Below, piece after piece: positions 47,701 to 59,795 of a stretch of DNA of 64,000 nucleotides (its first letter is position 1; each line of letters opens with the position of its first letter). The notes beneath the pieces are model-generated. The model saw only the letters and a list, made by a program, of their open reading frames with translations, did no database searches and was not told the origin of the DNA. The position numbers and the translations under genes were made by a program. The DNA is from Synanceia verrucosa. Taxonomy: Eukaryota; Chordata; Actinopteri; Perciformes; Synanceiidae. Location: positions 665,001 to 729,000 of the forward strand of contig CM056555.1 of assembly GCA_029721515.1 (NCBI GenBank). The letters run 5' to 3'.

Positions 47701-48660
47701 TTTCAGGGTATTTTATTTATGAAGAATGCTGTCTTGCATCTTGTATATCCTCTTAAAGGAATAACTGTTCACTACTATCCACATATCAATATCCAGGTTA
47801 TGGTGGCAGAAAAATTCACAGTCATTTTTGAGACAATGGGCCCTTTAGTTCAGGTGGCTTTTCATTTCAAGCCAACAAAAGTTGTTTTTCAAATCCAAGG
47901 CTTGACAGCTCTGCCGTGCCTAGTTACGGTTGCTAAGCTGCGATTGGACAGTTGCTGCTTGAAGGAGGGGATTAGCAAATGGTCTTTTCAGTGTTATATT
48001 TTGGAGTTGATCAAACTTTGCTTTATCTATCACACCTTGATGAACAGGAAAAACACCACCTTTCCAAACAAACGCTTTCCAAACCGCTGTATTGTGACGG
48101 AGGTCAAAAGTAACCCAACATGACTTCCCTCTCACCTCCGTCCTCCTCGTCTCCCATGCTGTCAATCATCTTAAAACCTCTTCCTGTCAGATTTTCTCTC
48201 CGCTTGTCCGTCCATCCGTCTGCCGGCTCGCTCGGCCTGTCAGCCTGTCTCTCGGTCTGTCTCCGTTGGCATGACGATACCGTCTGCAGTTTCTATGTTA
48301 CCCGTACAGAGCAGAGGAAGGATCACATATCTGCCTTTAAAGGAAACATATGATGTAATAATGTCAATTTTAAGAGCCAAAATGCCTCGGTTCCTCTGTG
48401 TCGAAATAAATGTTCATGTAGGCTATGGCAATATGAGATTATTAGGATTAATATTCATAAATTCCCAGTGACACGGCAGTTAGAGAGCCTCTAGCTTCTG
48501 TGCTGTGACATATTTCACAGTGAAATGGGATATGTGAGTGGTTTTAAATCAAACCCTTTGCTTTTGATTGGACCGCTACACGCTGGGCGGATCACGACCT
48601 ATCCAAGTGACACAGAGCCAGCAGAAAACCTGCAGTGAATGATCCTCACTGATATCCAAA
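47701..48660. other. No gene seen
   Basis: A 134-codon frame at 47719-48123 (plus) lacks any recognised domain, a signal peptide or splice context. A CT-rich patch lies near 48190-48265. Confidence 0.4.
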
Positions 48661-48675
48661 CACACACACTGTACA

Positions 48676-48706
<31 letters not shown>

Positions 48707-48711
48707 GTATA
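48661..48711. repeat. Mixed CA/TG/TA microsatellite
   Basis: CA, TG and TA runs in succession. Confidence 0.85.
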
Positions 48712-48842
48712 CCTTCAAAGTGTCATAAGTACGTGTATTTCTACATTTATCTGTTCTAGTTTGATTAAATCACACAATTGTAAACACTAATGTAGCCCCT
48801 CCACTATCTACATTAAGGTCATTAATATCATGTGTAATTGAG

Positions 48843-48870
48843 GACACACACACACACACACACACACACA
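48843..48870. repeat. (CA)n microsatellite
   Basis: About 14 CA units. Confidence 0.92.
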
Positions 48871-48904
48871 GGTTAAGTCAAAGCTGTGACAGCTGTGTAA
48901 TATA

Positions 48905-49350
48905 ACCAAATATATTTAGAGTACTTTACAAATTTGAGATACTTCACTTGAGTATTTCCATCTTCTGCTCTACTTTATTACATCTCAAAGGGAAATGTTG
49001 CACTTTTATTAACTGTAGTTAGATTGAGATTAATGTAAATCATGACTAATATTCAATGACGCCAAACTATAAATCATGATATATTATTATAAATTAAGAT
49101 ATATCTAGCAGTATGAAAAGTAGTTCAAATTAGCTCCACCTTTCCAGCTGCTACATTAGTGATGCTCACATGTTCATTTAATCTAAAATCTTATAATATA
49201 ATATAATTTTGAATGAATACTTTGACTTTGGGTGCTTTCATTATAATCCGTTGCTGATACTTACTGTATGTACTTAGTCATATTGTATATTCAGAGTATT
49301 TTTACAATATAATATTGCTACTTTTACTTAAGTAAAACCCCAGAATACCT
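48905..49350. mobile_element. Dispersed DNA-transposon-like repeat (48.9-kb copy)
   Basis: Same short-block pattern as 10215-10680, ending TTGCTACTTTTACTTAAGTA. Related fragments occur near 51935-51990 and 56965-57105. Confidence 0.5.
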
Positions 49351-50144
49351 CTAAAGATTTAGACGCTCGTACAGGAGACATCCACCAAAACAATTTAACG
49401 GCATTTGACAAAATGTTTCCACAGAAAATTGGCCGAAGATGTTCAATAAATTTACATTATGTAGCTGCAAAAGAGTGTTGAATATGTTTTAACAATCTGA
49501 GCCATCACCTGTCATCATCAGGCCTCACCAGCAAAATCCATCATAGACGAGGAAGAGAAACCATTTATACTGACGACAGACCACAATGCAGAACACAAAC
49601 AGGAGCAGACACTTCATGACTAATGGAGCGTCACTCTTACTCTCAGGTCTGCTCTCTCTCCAGGTTTATAGTCATGTCTGCATGTATGAATCACAGCAGA
49701 AGGAAACGACTTCATCCTAATTTTCCAGGTGTTGCTGAGAGTCACTCTGTGGCGTATAAATAAACCTGAATGATGGAGGCAGACGAGGGAGGAGAAAAAG
49801 TGCTAAAACAGACAGTTAGATTAACGCCAGGTGGTGCAAATCACTGGTTTCATGGTGAATATATCCCATGATGCATCCTGACAATCTGAGTCAAGAGAGC
49901 GTATTGTTGCTTTCGTTCTTGATGACTGGAGTCGCTGAGCGTTAGCTGTATATTCATCAAATAAACAAGTGAAATGATGTCCTTGTTCACAGCAGAGTTC
50001 AGTTTTATCTCAGTTTGACGACATGTTTGTAGCCTTCAGTTGACTGAATCTGTGCTCATATATTTAGGTTGTATCTCTATTTTCTTTTGTTTTAAACTTG
50101 TGTTTTTCATGTATAAACATATAAGTTAAATTAATATATAAATT
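49351..50144. other. No gene seen
   Basis: Non-coding sequence. Confidence 0.4.
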
Positions 50145-50243
50145 ATACATATATATATACTGTATATGCAGCATATATATGTACTGTATATACAGTAAAT
50201 ATAAGAAAATAAATATTTGTGTGTGTGTATATATACATATATA

Positions 50244-50293
<50 letters not shown>

Positions 50294-50310
50294 ATGACAC
50301 TCAAAGAGTT
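50145..50310 (+). repeat. TA/TG microsatellite joined to a MITE right end
   Basis: TA and TG runs from about 50145, with a pure TA tract at about 50252-50290, pass straight into TCAATGACACTCAAAGAGTT (50291-50310), the right terminus of the TTAA-type MITE family. Confidence 0.8.
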
Positions 50311-51368
50311 CAGTTCAATCAGACTGTAAAGTCTGTTTCATTGCCTTCTTCATAATCATCCTCTGATCAAGCATAACATCAAAAAGCACTGATTATTGGT
50401 GTGTCAGAAGCAGCTCTGGTGGTCTGTTCCTGGTCTACAGTGGTCAGGATCTGTCTAAAGTGGTCTAAGGAAGGAGCAGTGGAGAACCAGAGACAGGGTC
50501 CTGAGGAGTGAAGACTGGTCCTGGTGGTCTGATCCCACAGAGCAGAGGAGTTAATGCTGCTGAAGATAGAAAGGAGTCAGAAACCTTCAGGGGTCAAAGG
50601 TCACCATCACTATAGTGTTGTGCCTGATCAGTGTAGATTATTTATATAAATATTTAAATAACATTGAATCAAACGTTATACACCTGTCTTGTCTTCATCT
50701 GATGACTCTGCCGGTTCAGGACGACCCATTGTCACTGAGGAGCTGCTTTGTCAGAAATACCACAGAGGAGAAGCTGCCAAACAAGCTCATGTTTTAATAA
50801 AGAAGTCAGACACTAATTGGCCTTTTTCCATCATGTCACGGGCAAACCGCAATCTGATTTCACGCTGAGCAGTTTCCCACACAGCAGCAGGACGCTGTAG
50901 CAGCAGTTGGCGAGGGACTGGAGGTGTGCGGCGTGTCGCCTGCAGCTCATCATCTAACGGCTCACTGTTCCATTACTCCCTGCAATATTTAAAACTGATC
51001 TGCTGTCATAAAGAAATGCTGAAAGTGAGCGTCGTCTGGCTTTGTAGGCACATTTGTGCTGGATTTTCGTGGTTAGCGTTAACTTCATTGATGAATTCGT
51101 TGCATTTCATTTGACTACTTCCACTTAACAAAAGTCACCTCTGTGTTCCAGCAGTCTTAAAATACAACATGTTGGCTTTGTTTTAGCAGTAACTTAATAC
51201 AGCTGTGATGCTGCATAAAGTGAGCAGTGAGGCTGATTTCAGTCAGATGCAGTTACAAACTGTAACATGCATGCATACATCATTTCCTGTGTGTGAAGCC
51301 AATGTGGTGAACCCTGAAAATGACTATATAGAGAGCTGATTTCTGAATGTTAGTCATGTTAGTCTGGC
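50311..51368. other. No gene seen
   Basis: Non-coding; a local CTGGTCTACAGTGGTCAGGA / GTCTAAAGTGGTCTAAGG repetition lies at 50420-50470. Confidence 0.4.
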
Positions 51369-51836
51369 TCTCCACTTCCTGTTTTGATCTCTGTGGTGTA
51401 TACCGTCTCTTTATGCTCCAACCACAAATCCCAGAAGCCCCAAAATTACTCACAGGCTGTGTGAGAGCGCCCTCTTGTGCCTGCTGCTGAAAAAATATTT
51501 TGACATGTATACATACGTCAATAACACTCAAAGATGGGCGGCACGGTGGTGTAGTGGTTAACACTGTCACCTCACAGCAAGAAGGTACCAGGTTTGATTC
51601 CCGGCCTTTCTGTGTGGAGTTTGCATGTTCTCCTCATGTCTGTGTGGGTTCTCTCTGGTACTCTGGCTTCCTCCCACCATCCAAAAACATGCATGGGGAT
51701 TAGGTTAATTGTTTAATTTAAATTGACCGTAGGTGTGAATGTGAGTGTGAGTGGTTGTCTGTCTCTATGTGTCCTGTGATGAACTAGACACTTAAGACAG
51801 CTGGGATAGGCTGGATGGATGGCGCTCAAAGAGTTA
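51369..51836 (+). mobile_element. TTAA-type MITE, copy 7 (left-truncated, split by a SINE)
   Basis: Begins in the core at CTCCACTTCCTGTTTTGATC, continues to ACGTCAATAACACTCAAAGA, is interrupted by a SINE, and finishes CGCTCAAAGAGTTAA at 51836. Confidence 0.85.
51535..51822 (+). mobile_element. tRNA-headed SINE, copy 1
   Basis: A 288-bp insertion starting TGGGCGGCACGGTGGTGTAG. It carries a Pol III A box (TGGTGTAGTGG, 51547-51557) and B box (GGTTTGATTCC, 51591-51601) at tRNA-like spacing, and ends in GGATGGATGG repeats. The flanks CACTCAAAGA (51525-51534) and CGCTCAAAGA (51823-51832) form a 10-bp target duplication with one mismatch. Confidence 0.8.
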
Positions 51837-51927
51837 AGCAGTACTCTTTATTTTTTTTTGCAAAATGTCGTTTTTAGATAATAGAAAAAGAAGCAATAAT
51901 GTTACGTCGGTGGCACTCAAAGAGTTA
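51837..51927 (+). mobile_element. Second MITE right end beside copy 7
   Basis: GTTACGTCGGTGGCACTCAA plus AGAGTTAA ends at 51927, only 91 bp beyond the end of copy 7. The sequence between is AT-rich and not shared with the MITE core, so this is a remnant or a shorter relative. Confidence 0.6.
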
Positions 51928-53166
51928 AAAACAACTGTGAGGTACTTGTACTTGAGTATTTATGCAACTATATTCTACAACTTGACAACATCCCACAGGC
52001 CATAGTTTACTTTTTATTCAGCCACATGTTATATTTATACAGGATTAAGTTAATTTACTGTATCCAAGAGGAGATTTGATTTCATGCAAAGGAAGTGTCT
52101 CAGTGTCTTCGGTCGCTGCCTGTTTTGACCCCGGGCTTCCGTCACATTTACCCCGGCATTACACCGCTTATTAGAAAACTGACTACCATCCAATCGACCT
52201 TTTTATTCAATCACCAATAATCAGGTACTTCATTGTGTATTCATCCCCTGTGGAGAACTTACTCAGCAGGTCAGAGGTCAGAGTTATTCAGTACGTCAAT
52301 CACGGACACTTTAGCATGATCTATTCTTTTCTACTCTATTCTCTCCACATGTACACAAGGCTTTCTGTAAATTTATGATGTCTCTCTTGTTTCCTCCTTG
52401 TTTTCATCTTTCTGTCCTCATTTGTCTCATTCCTGAATCGTGCATTATGAGGGTCATGAGGGTGAGGTTCACCCCAGTGTCAGCCATCACCTACAGCCAT
52501 ATAGCTTCAGATCACTGCCTTTATATATGCAGTTTCCATAGCCACTAATACGACATATGATGTAATCCAGAGAACATACAACAGTGGATTTATGTCATCT
52601 GAGGAAATAAGTGCAGTTAATGTGAGACTTTGACCAAGAGCCATGTATTTCTAGATGACTGTACATTTATCGTCTGCCGCCATGCCTGTGCATGCACGTG
52701 TGCTTCCTGTGTGTGCACGCCTGTACTGAACAGGCAGTTAATCTGGCCATGTCTGCTGGCAGGACATCAGGTCACCCCATAGTGCATTTAGGCAAACAGC
52801 CAAATAACACTGGACTGGTAGGATGGTAGGACTACAGCAGCTTTGCCTGCAGGAGGACCTGATGCATTCAGCAGCAGCTGGAGTGAAACATCCAGAAATG
52901 TGGCTTCCCACCCCAGTGCTTCTCTAATACTCCACTGTATTTCCAGCCTGCATTTCATGCAACAATTTCAACAACTTTCCCCCGTTTTGGGTTTGATAGT
53001 ACAGTACTTATCAGGCTATCTGGCTCTCCAAATGGGAAAGCATCTAATCTAAATGACTGTCTGCTGGCGCGTCAAGCACCATCCAATGCCTCTCTCTGCT
53101 CTGCCGGAGCAGCTGGCTGGCAGTTTGTTCAGTTCAGTTCAGGATTGAGGATGATTGAGGCACATA
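51928..53166. other. No gene seen
   Basis: Non-coding; a fragment of the TACTTTTACTTAAG-type repeat lies near 51935-51990. Confidence 0.4.
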
Positions 53167-53257
53167 TAGAAAGAGAGAGGGAGAGAGAGAGCGAACCAGA
53201 GGGTGAGAGAAACTGGATTCTAGCGAATTAATCACCGAGAGAGAGAGATTCAAAGGC

Positions 53258-53292
<35 letters not shown>

Positions 53293-53299
53293 CAAAGGC

Positions 53300-53336
<37 letters not shown>

Positions 53337-53377
53337 CAAAGGCAGTCAGAGAGAGAGAGAGAGAGAGATTCAAAGGC

Positions 53378-53412
<35 letters not shown>
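53167..53412. repeat. GA-rich compound tandem repeat
   Basis: Four copies of ATTCAAAGGCAGTCAGAG (starting about 53248, 53290, 53334 and 53368), each followed by a GA run of different length. It lies just upstream of the candidate first exon. Confidence 0.92.
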
Positions 53413-53416
<4 letters not shown>

Positions 53417-53746
53417 GGGGGAGCCTGACGCAGTGTGAGAGGCAGAAACTGAGAGGAGAAGAGGAGACAGCAGTGAGGAGGCAGCGCGTCACATCAGGCG
53501 CCGTTTTGCATCCCCCCCCCCAAAAAAAACAAAGATCTTGACGCTCTTGCTGCCCCCTCCCTCCCCTCTCCTCCCCTCCCTCCCCTCGGTCTCCACCGCA
53601 GAGGAGACGCGCAACCAAGGACCAAACCAGAGCTGACACCACCACAGCCGCACACACTGCCAGAGGCAACGAGAGGACCGCTTTTTTTTGCCAGCTGAGG
53701 AAGATCATCCCTGCTCAGCTGCCTCCACGTTGACATCTGGAACAAG
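53413..53746 (+). promoter_or_regulatory. Candidate promoter and 5' UTR exon
   Basis: GC-richer sequence with CpGs and C-rich tracts, ending in a good donor AACAAG|GTAAAA at 53746/53747. A 203-bp intron would join it to the exon at 53950. No TATA box is obvious, and the start of transcription cannot be placed. Confidence 0.45.
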
Positions 53747-53949
53747 GTAAAAACCAGAAGCGAACATCTGTATTGCGCACGAGGCGCTTCATTTCGTGCA
53801 GCCTGCCGTGTTGCCTTGTTGAGATGGCTGGACTCGCGGTGCGTGGGCAACTTTGACATATCCACCAGCTCTGGCATTCCTGCGGCTCTGAAACAGTCTC
53901 CCTGACTCTGAATGCATGTCTCTCCGTGCTTGTGTTTGTGTGCATACAG

Positions 53950-54028
53950 GTGAAGGATGACGGGGTTTTGCTGCTTGGTTGTTCCCGGGCAGCTTTTGCT
54001 CGTCTTGTCTCTGATGATGCGGGCGCAG
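53950..54028 (+). CDS. Candidate first coding exon with signal peptide (partial gene)
   Basis: Bounded by an acceptor (GTGTGCATACAG) and a donor (GCGCAG|GTAGAT). The ATG at 53957 opens 24 codons, MTGFCCLVVPGQLLLVLSLM followed by MRAQ, with a hydrophobic core typical of a secretory signal peptide; the exon ends in phase 0. This pattern fits the first coding exon of a secreted or membrane protein, with later exons downstream, probably outside the window. I do not recognise the gene. Without splicing the frame stops shortly after the donor. Confidence 0.5.
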
Positions 54029-56672
54029 GTAGATCCGCCACACATCAGTGTGCAACTTTGATTCGTTCAAGGCTTAAAGATGAATCTGTGACGTGTCATA
54101 TTACAGGCTGGGTATGATTTGAGTTGTTGTCCCGGGACGGGCTGCAGGTAGTGAGGTCGTGAGTGAGGAACCGGCACGGTTTAGCCCTCATACCCAGACC
54201 GCAGTCCGGAGGCTGTTCAGCACCTTGGACAGCGACTGTGATGAGCGCACTGAACTCTTTCTGTCTCTGACATGTGTGTCAAATAACACTTTCATCTGCA
54301 GCATGTCCCTTCTTTTAGATCTTTTAACAATCTGTACATCTGGCCTAAAAAACTACATTTCTTCATGTTCTGTGCCGGCAGGATTTCTTCCCCTGGAGGA
54401 GTTCAGTGGGACCATGCACAGGTTTTTGGTGTGTTGAAGTGTCACCTCACACTGCAGAGCATCACCACAGACTGACCTGTTCAGACAGGTGGCAAGTTAA
54501 AGGGGCACTTCAGTGATTTAGTGTCGCATTTTTATGAAGTTGGGGGCTCATAAGAGACATTTTATTTTTATTTTTTAAAAAACAATCATGGTTTTTAGTC
54601 CTTTAGTTTCCCACCTTTCATTAGACATTATTATTATTATTTGTTTTTGCAGTGAACTGAACTTCTGGTCTAAATATTGTACTCCTTCACCTTCTTGCAT
54701 TTTACCAGTGGATTAAGGTTTATGGTAAAATAATGATCATCAATGATTTGAATGATGATAAAAGGTTTAATAGTCATCAAATTGCAGCATGTACCAATGA
54801 CTTATGTGATGCTGAAACATCGTGGTGACGAGAAAACCTTACTGATCATTCGAGGCCAAACCACTGGTGGGTTTTTAGAGGGGAAAATACAGAATAAAGG
54901 AGTGGAGAAACAGTCAATCCAGATGCTTCTATACGGGGCATGAGGGAGCTGCTGACTGGTTTAATGATCATGACAATGATGTGAGTCAGATGCTCCAGCC
55001 TTCAGTCACCAGGTCTTGATCAGGTGAACTCCTGTGGGAGTGCTGTATTAAAGATCACACTCTCTGCCATCATCAAAGCACCAAATGAGGGAATATCTCC
55101 TGAAAGAATGAAAGTGTTCGTCGCTCCAGCAGAGCACAGACTTGTCGAATGCAGTGGTGGCCAAACTTCATGTTCGATTATTGTCACTGTTGGCATGATT
55201 CATAAGCCAGTTGATGTTGCTCTGCAGCAAAAGTCCACTCTTGATGTGCAGTTAAAGCACACTGAGTGTATCTGTGTGACACCAAGTTTTGGCTGCTGTC
55301 TGCTGCCTCTTGGCCCACTCTCTGTTGTAGCGGATGTTGTTGCCACTCTGTCCCAGCGGACATGGACTACTAGAAGAGTTTTTTCCACTGACTGACTCCA
55401 ATTTTTGGCCAACTGCCACAGAAGAGAAGAGGAAAAGAAAAGGAAGATGGAGGAGAGAAGCAGCATCCCTTTCCTCTCGCTCCATGAATAGACATGAGTT
55501 AGTCCCACTAAAACAGCTTCAGTGACTCCTTTTAGGGATGTTTTGGGTGTGAGAAATGGCCGGCCGGCTCTTTTTTAAGGCCATAGATCCTCAGTGTTTA
55601 GCTGCCCTGGGAATTCATTGATAACTATCTCAGAGGTCGCTCATCTTGCTTTCATCCTGCATTAGTGCTGCAGTGCTCGCTGCAGCACGCTTTTCCCCAC
55701 GTCTCAAGAGTTGTAAGAGTAGAACAAAGGGGGTCTCTAAACCTGTGCACTAAACTGCTGTTTGCTTTTCTTGAGTGACTTCACAACATAAAACTAAACA
55801 AAATCTCTCCTCAAGCTTTTTGTGCTGCTGCAGCAGAAATGTCAGGAGTGGCGGGAGTCTAATGGTTACATCTGTAATGAGGCAGGTGGCAACACTAAAA
55901 ATGAGCAGTGATGCAAATTGACGGCTTTCAGCAGAGAGGAAGGGCGAGTACAAAGTGATTGTAAAGGGATGGTGCCGCTTGTTCCTCTCACTTTACCTGA
56001 ACTCGTAACTCTGCTTTTCTTTTCTCTGTGTATCGCTGACTGCAGACCGAAGAGTGAACTATCCATCCGTGGTTCAATCTTAGTACCCAGAGGCATAACT
56101 GTGGGGCAAGTACTCCAGGAATACTGAAGAAACACTGCTGTGTAATGGGAGATCCCTCCTCACTCTCCCATCCATTTAGTGCATTTTTTTTGCCTCTTTA
56201 GCTGCAACCGCAAGGGAGTGACATGAAGCTACATTTCAAACTCATCTCCCATCACTTATTGTTTATCAAAGCCATCCACATTTCAGCAGAAACTAGCCCA
56301 CAGTATTAAGCCTGTTGGTGCATGGTGGAGAGCCGGCTTGTCATAATGTTGATCCTTGTTGAGAGGGAAAACCCCGCGGTGTGGAAGCAAATCTGCATGC
56401 AGAGTTAACGTGGCACCTCCCTGCTGACTGGGCCTCAATGTGAAGACGCTTTTCACTCCACTGCTGGTGGGAAATTATATCTACTGTTACATTTATTCAT
56501 TTTCCGTTGTGTTATTGAAATACGACTGGAATACAAATAAGTTGTGAACAAATCTAAGATTAGGCTGCTCTTCATGAGAGAAATAGCTAAACACACAGAT
56601 TTAAATCTGGCTACGCTAACACAATAAGGAGGGTGAGCGGGAGGTATCAAGACACGTGCATGCACGAATACT
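54029..56672. other. Probable intron 1 of the candidate gene, no exon seen
   Basis: Several open frames (54159-54437, 55024-55395) have no domain. The segment near 55085-55160 (AATATCTCCTGAAAGAATGA, GCAGAGCACAGACTTGTCGA) resembles a common fish repeat. TTAAAGGGGCACTTCAGTG at 54498 looks like one end of a small MITE. Confidence 0.35.
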
Positions 56673-56700
56673 AACGTGTGTGTGTGTGTGTGTGTGTGTG
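56673..56700. repeat. (TG)n microsatellite
   Basis: About 14 TG units. Confidence 0.92.
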
Positions 56701-56854
56701 CTGCAGACACACACTTTTGAGCACAGGATGCACACGCTCGAGCGAGCACATGGATTAATAATGTAGCGTATTCCCTGTAGGAGGCTAGTTAGCATTTCAG
56801 GAAGATTGCACTAACACTGGGGAACTGTAATTAGGAAGTTATTGTTGCAAGTTG

Positions 56855-56858
<4 letters not shown>

Positions 56859-56908
<50 letters not shown>
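56859..56908. repeat. (CA)n microsatellite
   Basis: About 25 CA units. Confidence 0.95.
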
Positions 56909-56911
<3 letters not shown>

Positions 56912-57268
56912 GCAAATAGTAATTCAGGGAGGTGGTGCAGTCTTCACAGTGCTCTTTAAAGTGACACAGTGTGTACTAATGTACTAGTATATCCACTTCA
57001 AACTACTCTTATACTCTACTGCAGAAAGTGTATTTCTCAATGAGTTCAGTATTTTACAAACTTTTTAAAGTTACTGGCGTTTTGAATGCAGGACTTTGTA
57101 ATGATGCATTTTTAAATTAGTGTTTTGAAAACTTTTTCACCATCTTTCATTATGTTCACCTTTTAATTATTCTGTGGATGATTTTATTATTCTGTTATTA
57201 TGTGATGTCTGAGTGGTTGTTATTTTTATTCTTCCCTCCATCTTGTCCCTCTTATCCTCTCATAGGGT

Positions 57269-57592
57269 CGGGGGGGCTGGAGCCTATCCCAGCTGTCTTA
57301 GGGTGAAAGACAGGGTACACCCTGGACAAGTGTCCAGTTCATCACAGGACACATAGAGACAGACAACCACTCACACTCACACTCACACCTACGGTCAATT
57401 TAAATTAACCAGTTAACCTAATCCCCATGCATGTTTTTGGATGGTGGGAGGAAGCCGGAGTACCAGAGAGAACCCACACAGACATGAGGAGAACATGCTA
57501 ACTCCACACAGAAAGGCCCCGGGCCGGGAATCAAACCCAGAACCTTCTTGCTGTGAGGTGACAGTGTTAACCACTACACTACTGTGCCATCC
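57269..57592 (-). mobile_element. tRNA-headed SINE, copy 2
   Basis: Reverse-oriented relative of 51535-51822. The B box complement is GGGAATCAAACCC (57526-57538), and the head ends near GTGCCATCC at 57592. It retains the CAGCTGGGATAGGCTCCAGC tail section that is partly lost in copy 1. Confidence 0.8.
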
Positions 57593-57680
57593 TATTTTTA
57601 ATTCTTATTTATTTTATATTGTTCCCTGTCTGCACTACAAATGTACTACTGGTACTAATAAAGGACCTTGAACCAAAGAT
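57593..57680 (+). mobile_element. LINE-like tail fragment
   Basis: Ends ACTAATAAAGGACCTTGAAC, a typical fish LINE 3' end with a short-repeat tail. Confidence 0.45.
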
Positions 57681-59036
57681 AACGTTAACATAGAATAATT
57701 GCTATTTGCATGAGATTAGGTGGGAGCAGTGTTTAGGCTGTTTGTGGGTCGAAGCTCTTATAACTCTGAATTAAAGCTCATTGTCTAAAGTCTGATCAAA
57801 TTCGGTTTTCATCTGTGAATCCTAAAAAGTAGACTCACTTTGTGTTTGAAGTCACAGTTGAAGAATTAATCTGAATGTTGTGTTTTGAATCGAGCTAACA
57901 GTGACCTCATAGATCATGTTCGTAGCGTGAATGATGAACGAGCCGCTTTATGTATGCTGACGCATGTCTCACTGATGCCAGCATGTCCGAACTAGAGCTA
58001 ATCCAACCTAAACTCTCACATCTTCTCCCCTCCCCAAACACCTTTCCCCTCCTCTCATCTCTGCCTTCATCTCGCCATACCGTCCACACTGCACACACCC
58101 TCTGCATCCATGTGTGTGCGCATTGAGTCAGCTAGTTTGTATGCCGGCTGCTGCTATACCAGCCTCTCTCTGGAAATCAAGGAGAGATCGTGGCGTGTAT
58201 GCTGAGAGAGGAAGAGGAAGAAAGAGCAGGGGGAGGAGAGGAGGCCATGAGGGCTCGAGGTGATGAGACAGAGAGATAGAGAGAGTCAGGGAGAGGGATG
58301 CCACCCGGCCAAAGGAAAAGGCACAGAGGGGCAAAATAACAAAAGGGAGGGAAAGCTGGAGAAAGTGTTCAATAGATGTGTTTTCCTTGCAGCCTGTTTG
58401 ATTGGCTGTGCTGTGCAGACAGCACTCTGATGTCCTGCTCTGAGGAGAAACCTCTCTGGCTGTCCCATTAACTACCAGAGACTGGACTATTGAAATCACA
58501 TTACCTCCCCTGACTGAGCAGCACATCGCCACTTCCCCCATTTCCCGACAAAGATCTGCCGTTCAAACCCAAAGATACCAGCAGCAGCAGAGCAACAGGG
58601 ACATTTTGGATTCCTGCCTTGTCTTTCAGGCATCCTTCCTCTCTGGTGGAGATTTCTCCAGCGTTTGGGCCTCATTTGTTTCTCCTTTCTGTGCCTTCAA
58701 ATATCCCCGAGCTGCCCTGACAAGAGACGGCTAAATTTGAATCCTGAAAACCTCTTAATGTGTCCAATTAATACACACAAGTTTTTTCTTAGGAGCCAGT
58801 TGACATTGTCTGTCATAGAAATAAGGTGTAAAGAAAACAAGTATCTAATATTTAGACCTTATACATCCTGCATTGTGGTGACTTCTTATATAGAAAGACA
58901 TTTATATTGTGGTGTTGGCCTGTGAGACTTACCTGGTATTCATTTTATATAAAATGAAAGGTTGGATGGAAACAGTACATCTGCTGTAACTGTCAACATG
59001 TAGCGACTAACTAGCTTACTTACTTACTGACTGATG
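57681..59036. other. No gene seen
   Basis: Non-coding, with a purine-rich patch at 58200-58300. Frames at 58128-58541 are not supported by any recognised family. Confidence 0.4.
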
Positions 59037-59130
59037 TTCATTTAGTAAACGATGGTCTCATTCAGAGTCAAACAGACCATGAAGGAGGGGATGCTTCAGG
59101 GCGGGGCTACCTGCTGATTGACAGGTGTTG
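59037..59130 (+). repeat. Interspersed repeat B, copy 3 (short)
   Basis: Matches copies at 43.3 and 44.7 kb over AGAGTCAAACAGACCATGAA and the flanking GTTCATTTAGTAAA and GGGCGGGGCTACCTGCTGAT blocks. Confidence 0.65.
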
Positions 59131-59664
59131 TTTTTACCTTACAGCTTTAACCATTTCACAGTGTTTTCAGTTCACAAAAGTTAACTTGAACCCTTTTGAT
59201 CTCCTAAAAGTGTCTTATTTTTTAGTGATCAGTTGGACTTTGCTCCACCCTCTGCTGTCACAGCTGATCAAATCTAGCTGTGATGCCATTTCAGCTCCGA
59301 TGACCAGACAAGCGAGAAAAAAAGGACCTGTTGAAAAAAAATGCCCAAAAAATTGGTGGTAAATTTGCAAATGCTGATGTGCAAGAGCAGAAAAACCCGA
59401 CATACTGTAAGCAGCAAGAGTACAAAGGGATGAAGAGTTAATTACGGTCAATTATACAGGAAACTGCAATTATCAGGACATTGAAAGCTGAAAGATCTCG
59501 AGCACAGAAAGCTCTTTGTTTCTCTCTTTGAGTGTTTATGGTCGAGGATCAAAAAGAATCATGTTGGGACTGAAAAGGCCACTTTATGCGCTCCATGTGT
59601 GAACTGAATCTACAAAGAGAAAAATCATGTTTCTGCTGGTTTCAGTCTGTCGAGTCATGTCAAG
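59131..59664. other. No gene seen
   Basis: Non-coding sequence. Confidence 0.4.
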
Positions 59665-59795
59665 TCAAGTTTATTTGTGTAGCCCAATATCCTATTCAGC
59701 GTCTCAGTGGGCTTTCCAGGCCCACGACTGCCACAGCTCCGAGCCCAAAGTTTGTAAGACGCTGAAAAGAAACCCCGAAAAATGTTAGCACATAA
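59665..59795 (+). mobile_element. Fish dispersed repeat (CAAGTTTATTTGTGTAGCC type)
   Basis: GTCAAGTTTATTTGTGTAGC then CCAATAT and CTCAGTGGGCTTTCCAGGCC match a very common teleost repeat, probably a non-LTR retrotransposon tail. Confidence 0.55.

Noticed and set aside
47719..48123. 134-codon plus-strand frame
   Set aside because: No family resemblance, no splice or promoter context, and located in repeat-rich DNA.
51535..51622. tRNA gene at the SINE head
   Set aside because: Only A and B boxes are conserved; the cloverleaf arms do not pair and the sequence continues into a SINE body.
58128..58541. 137-codon minus-strand frame
   Set aside because: Low-complexity leucine/serine composition opposite a GA-rich tract; no domain.
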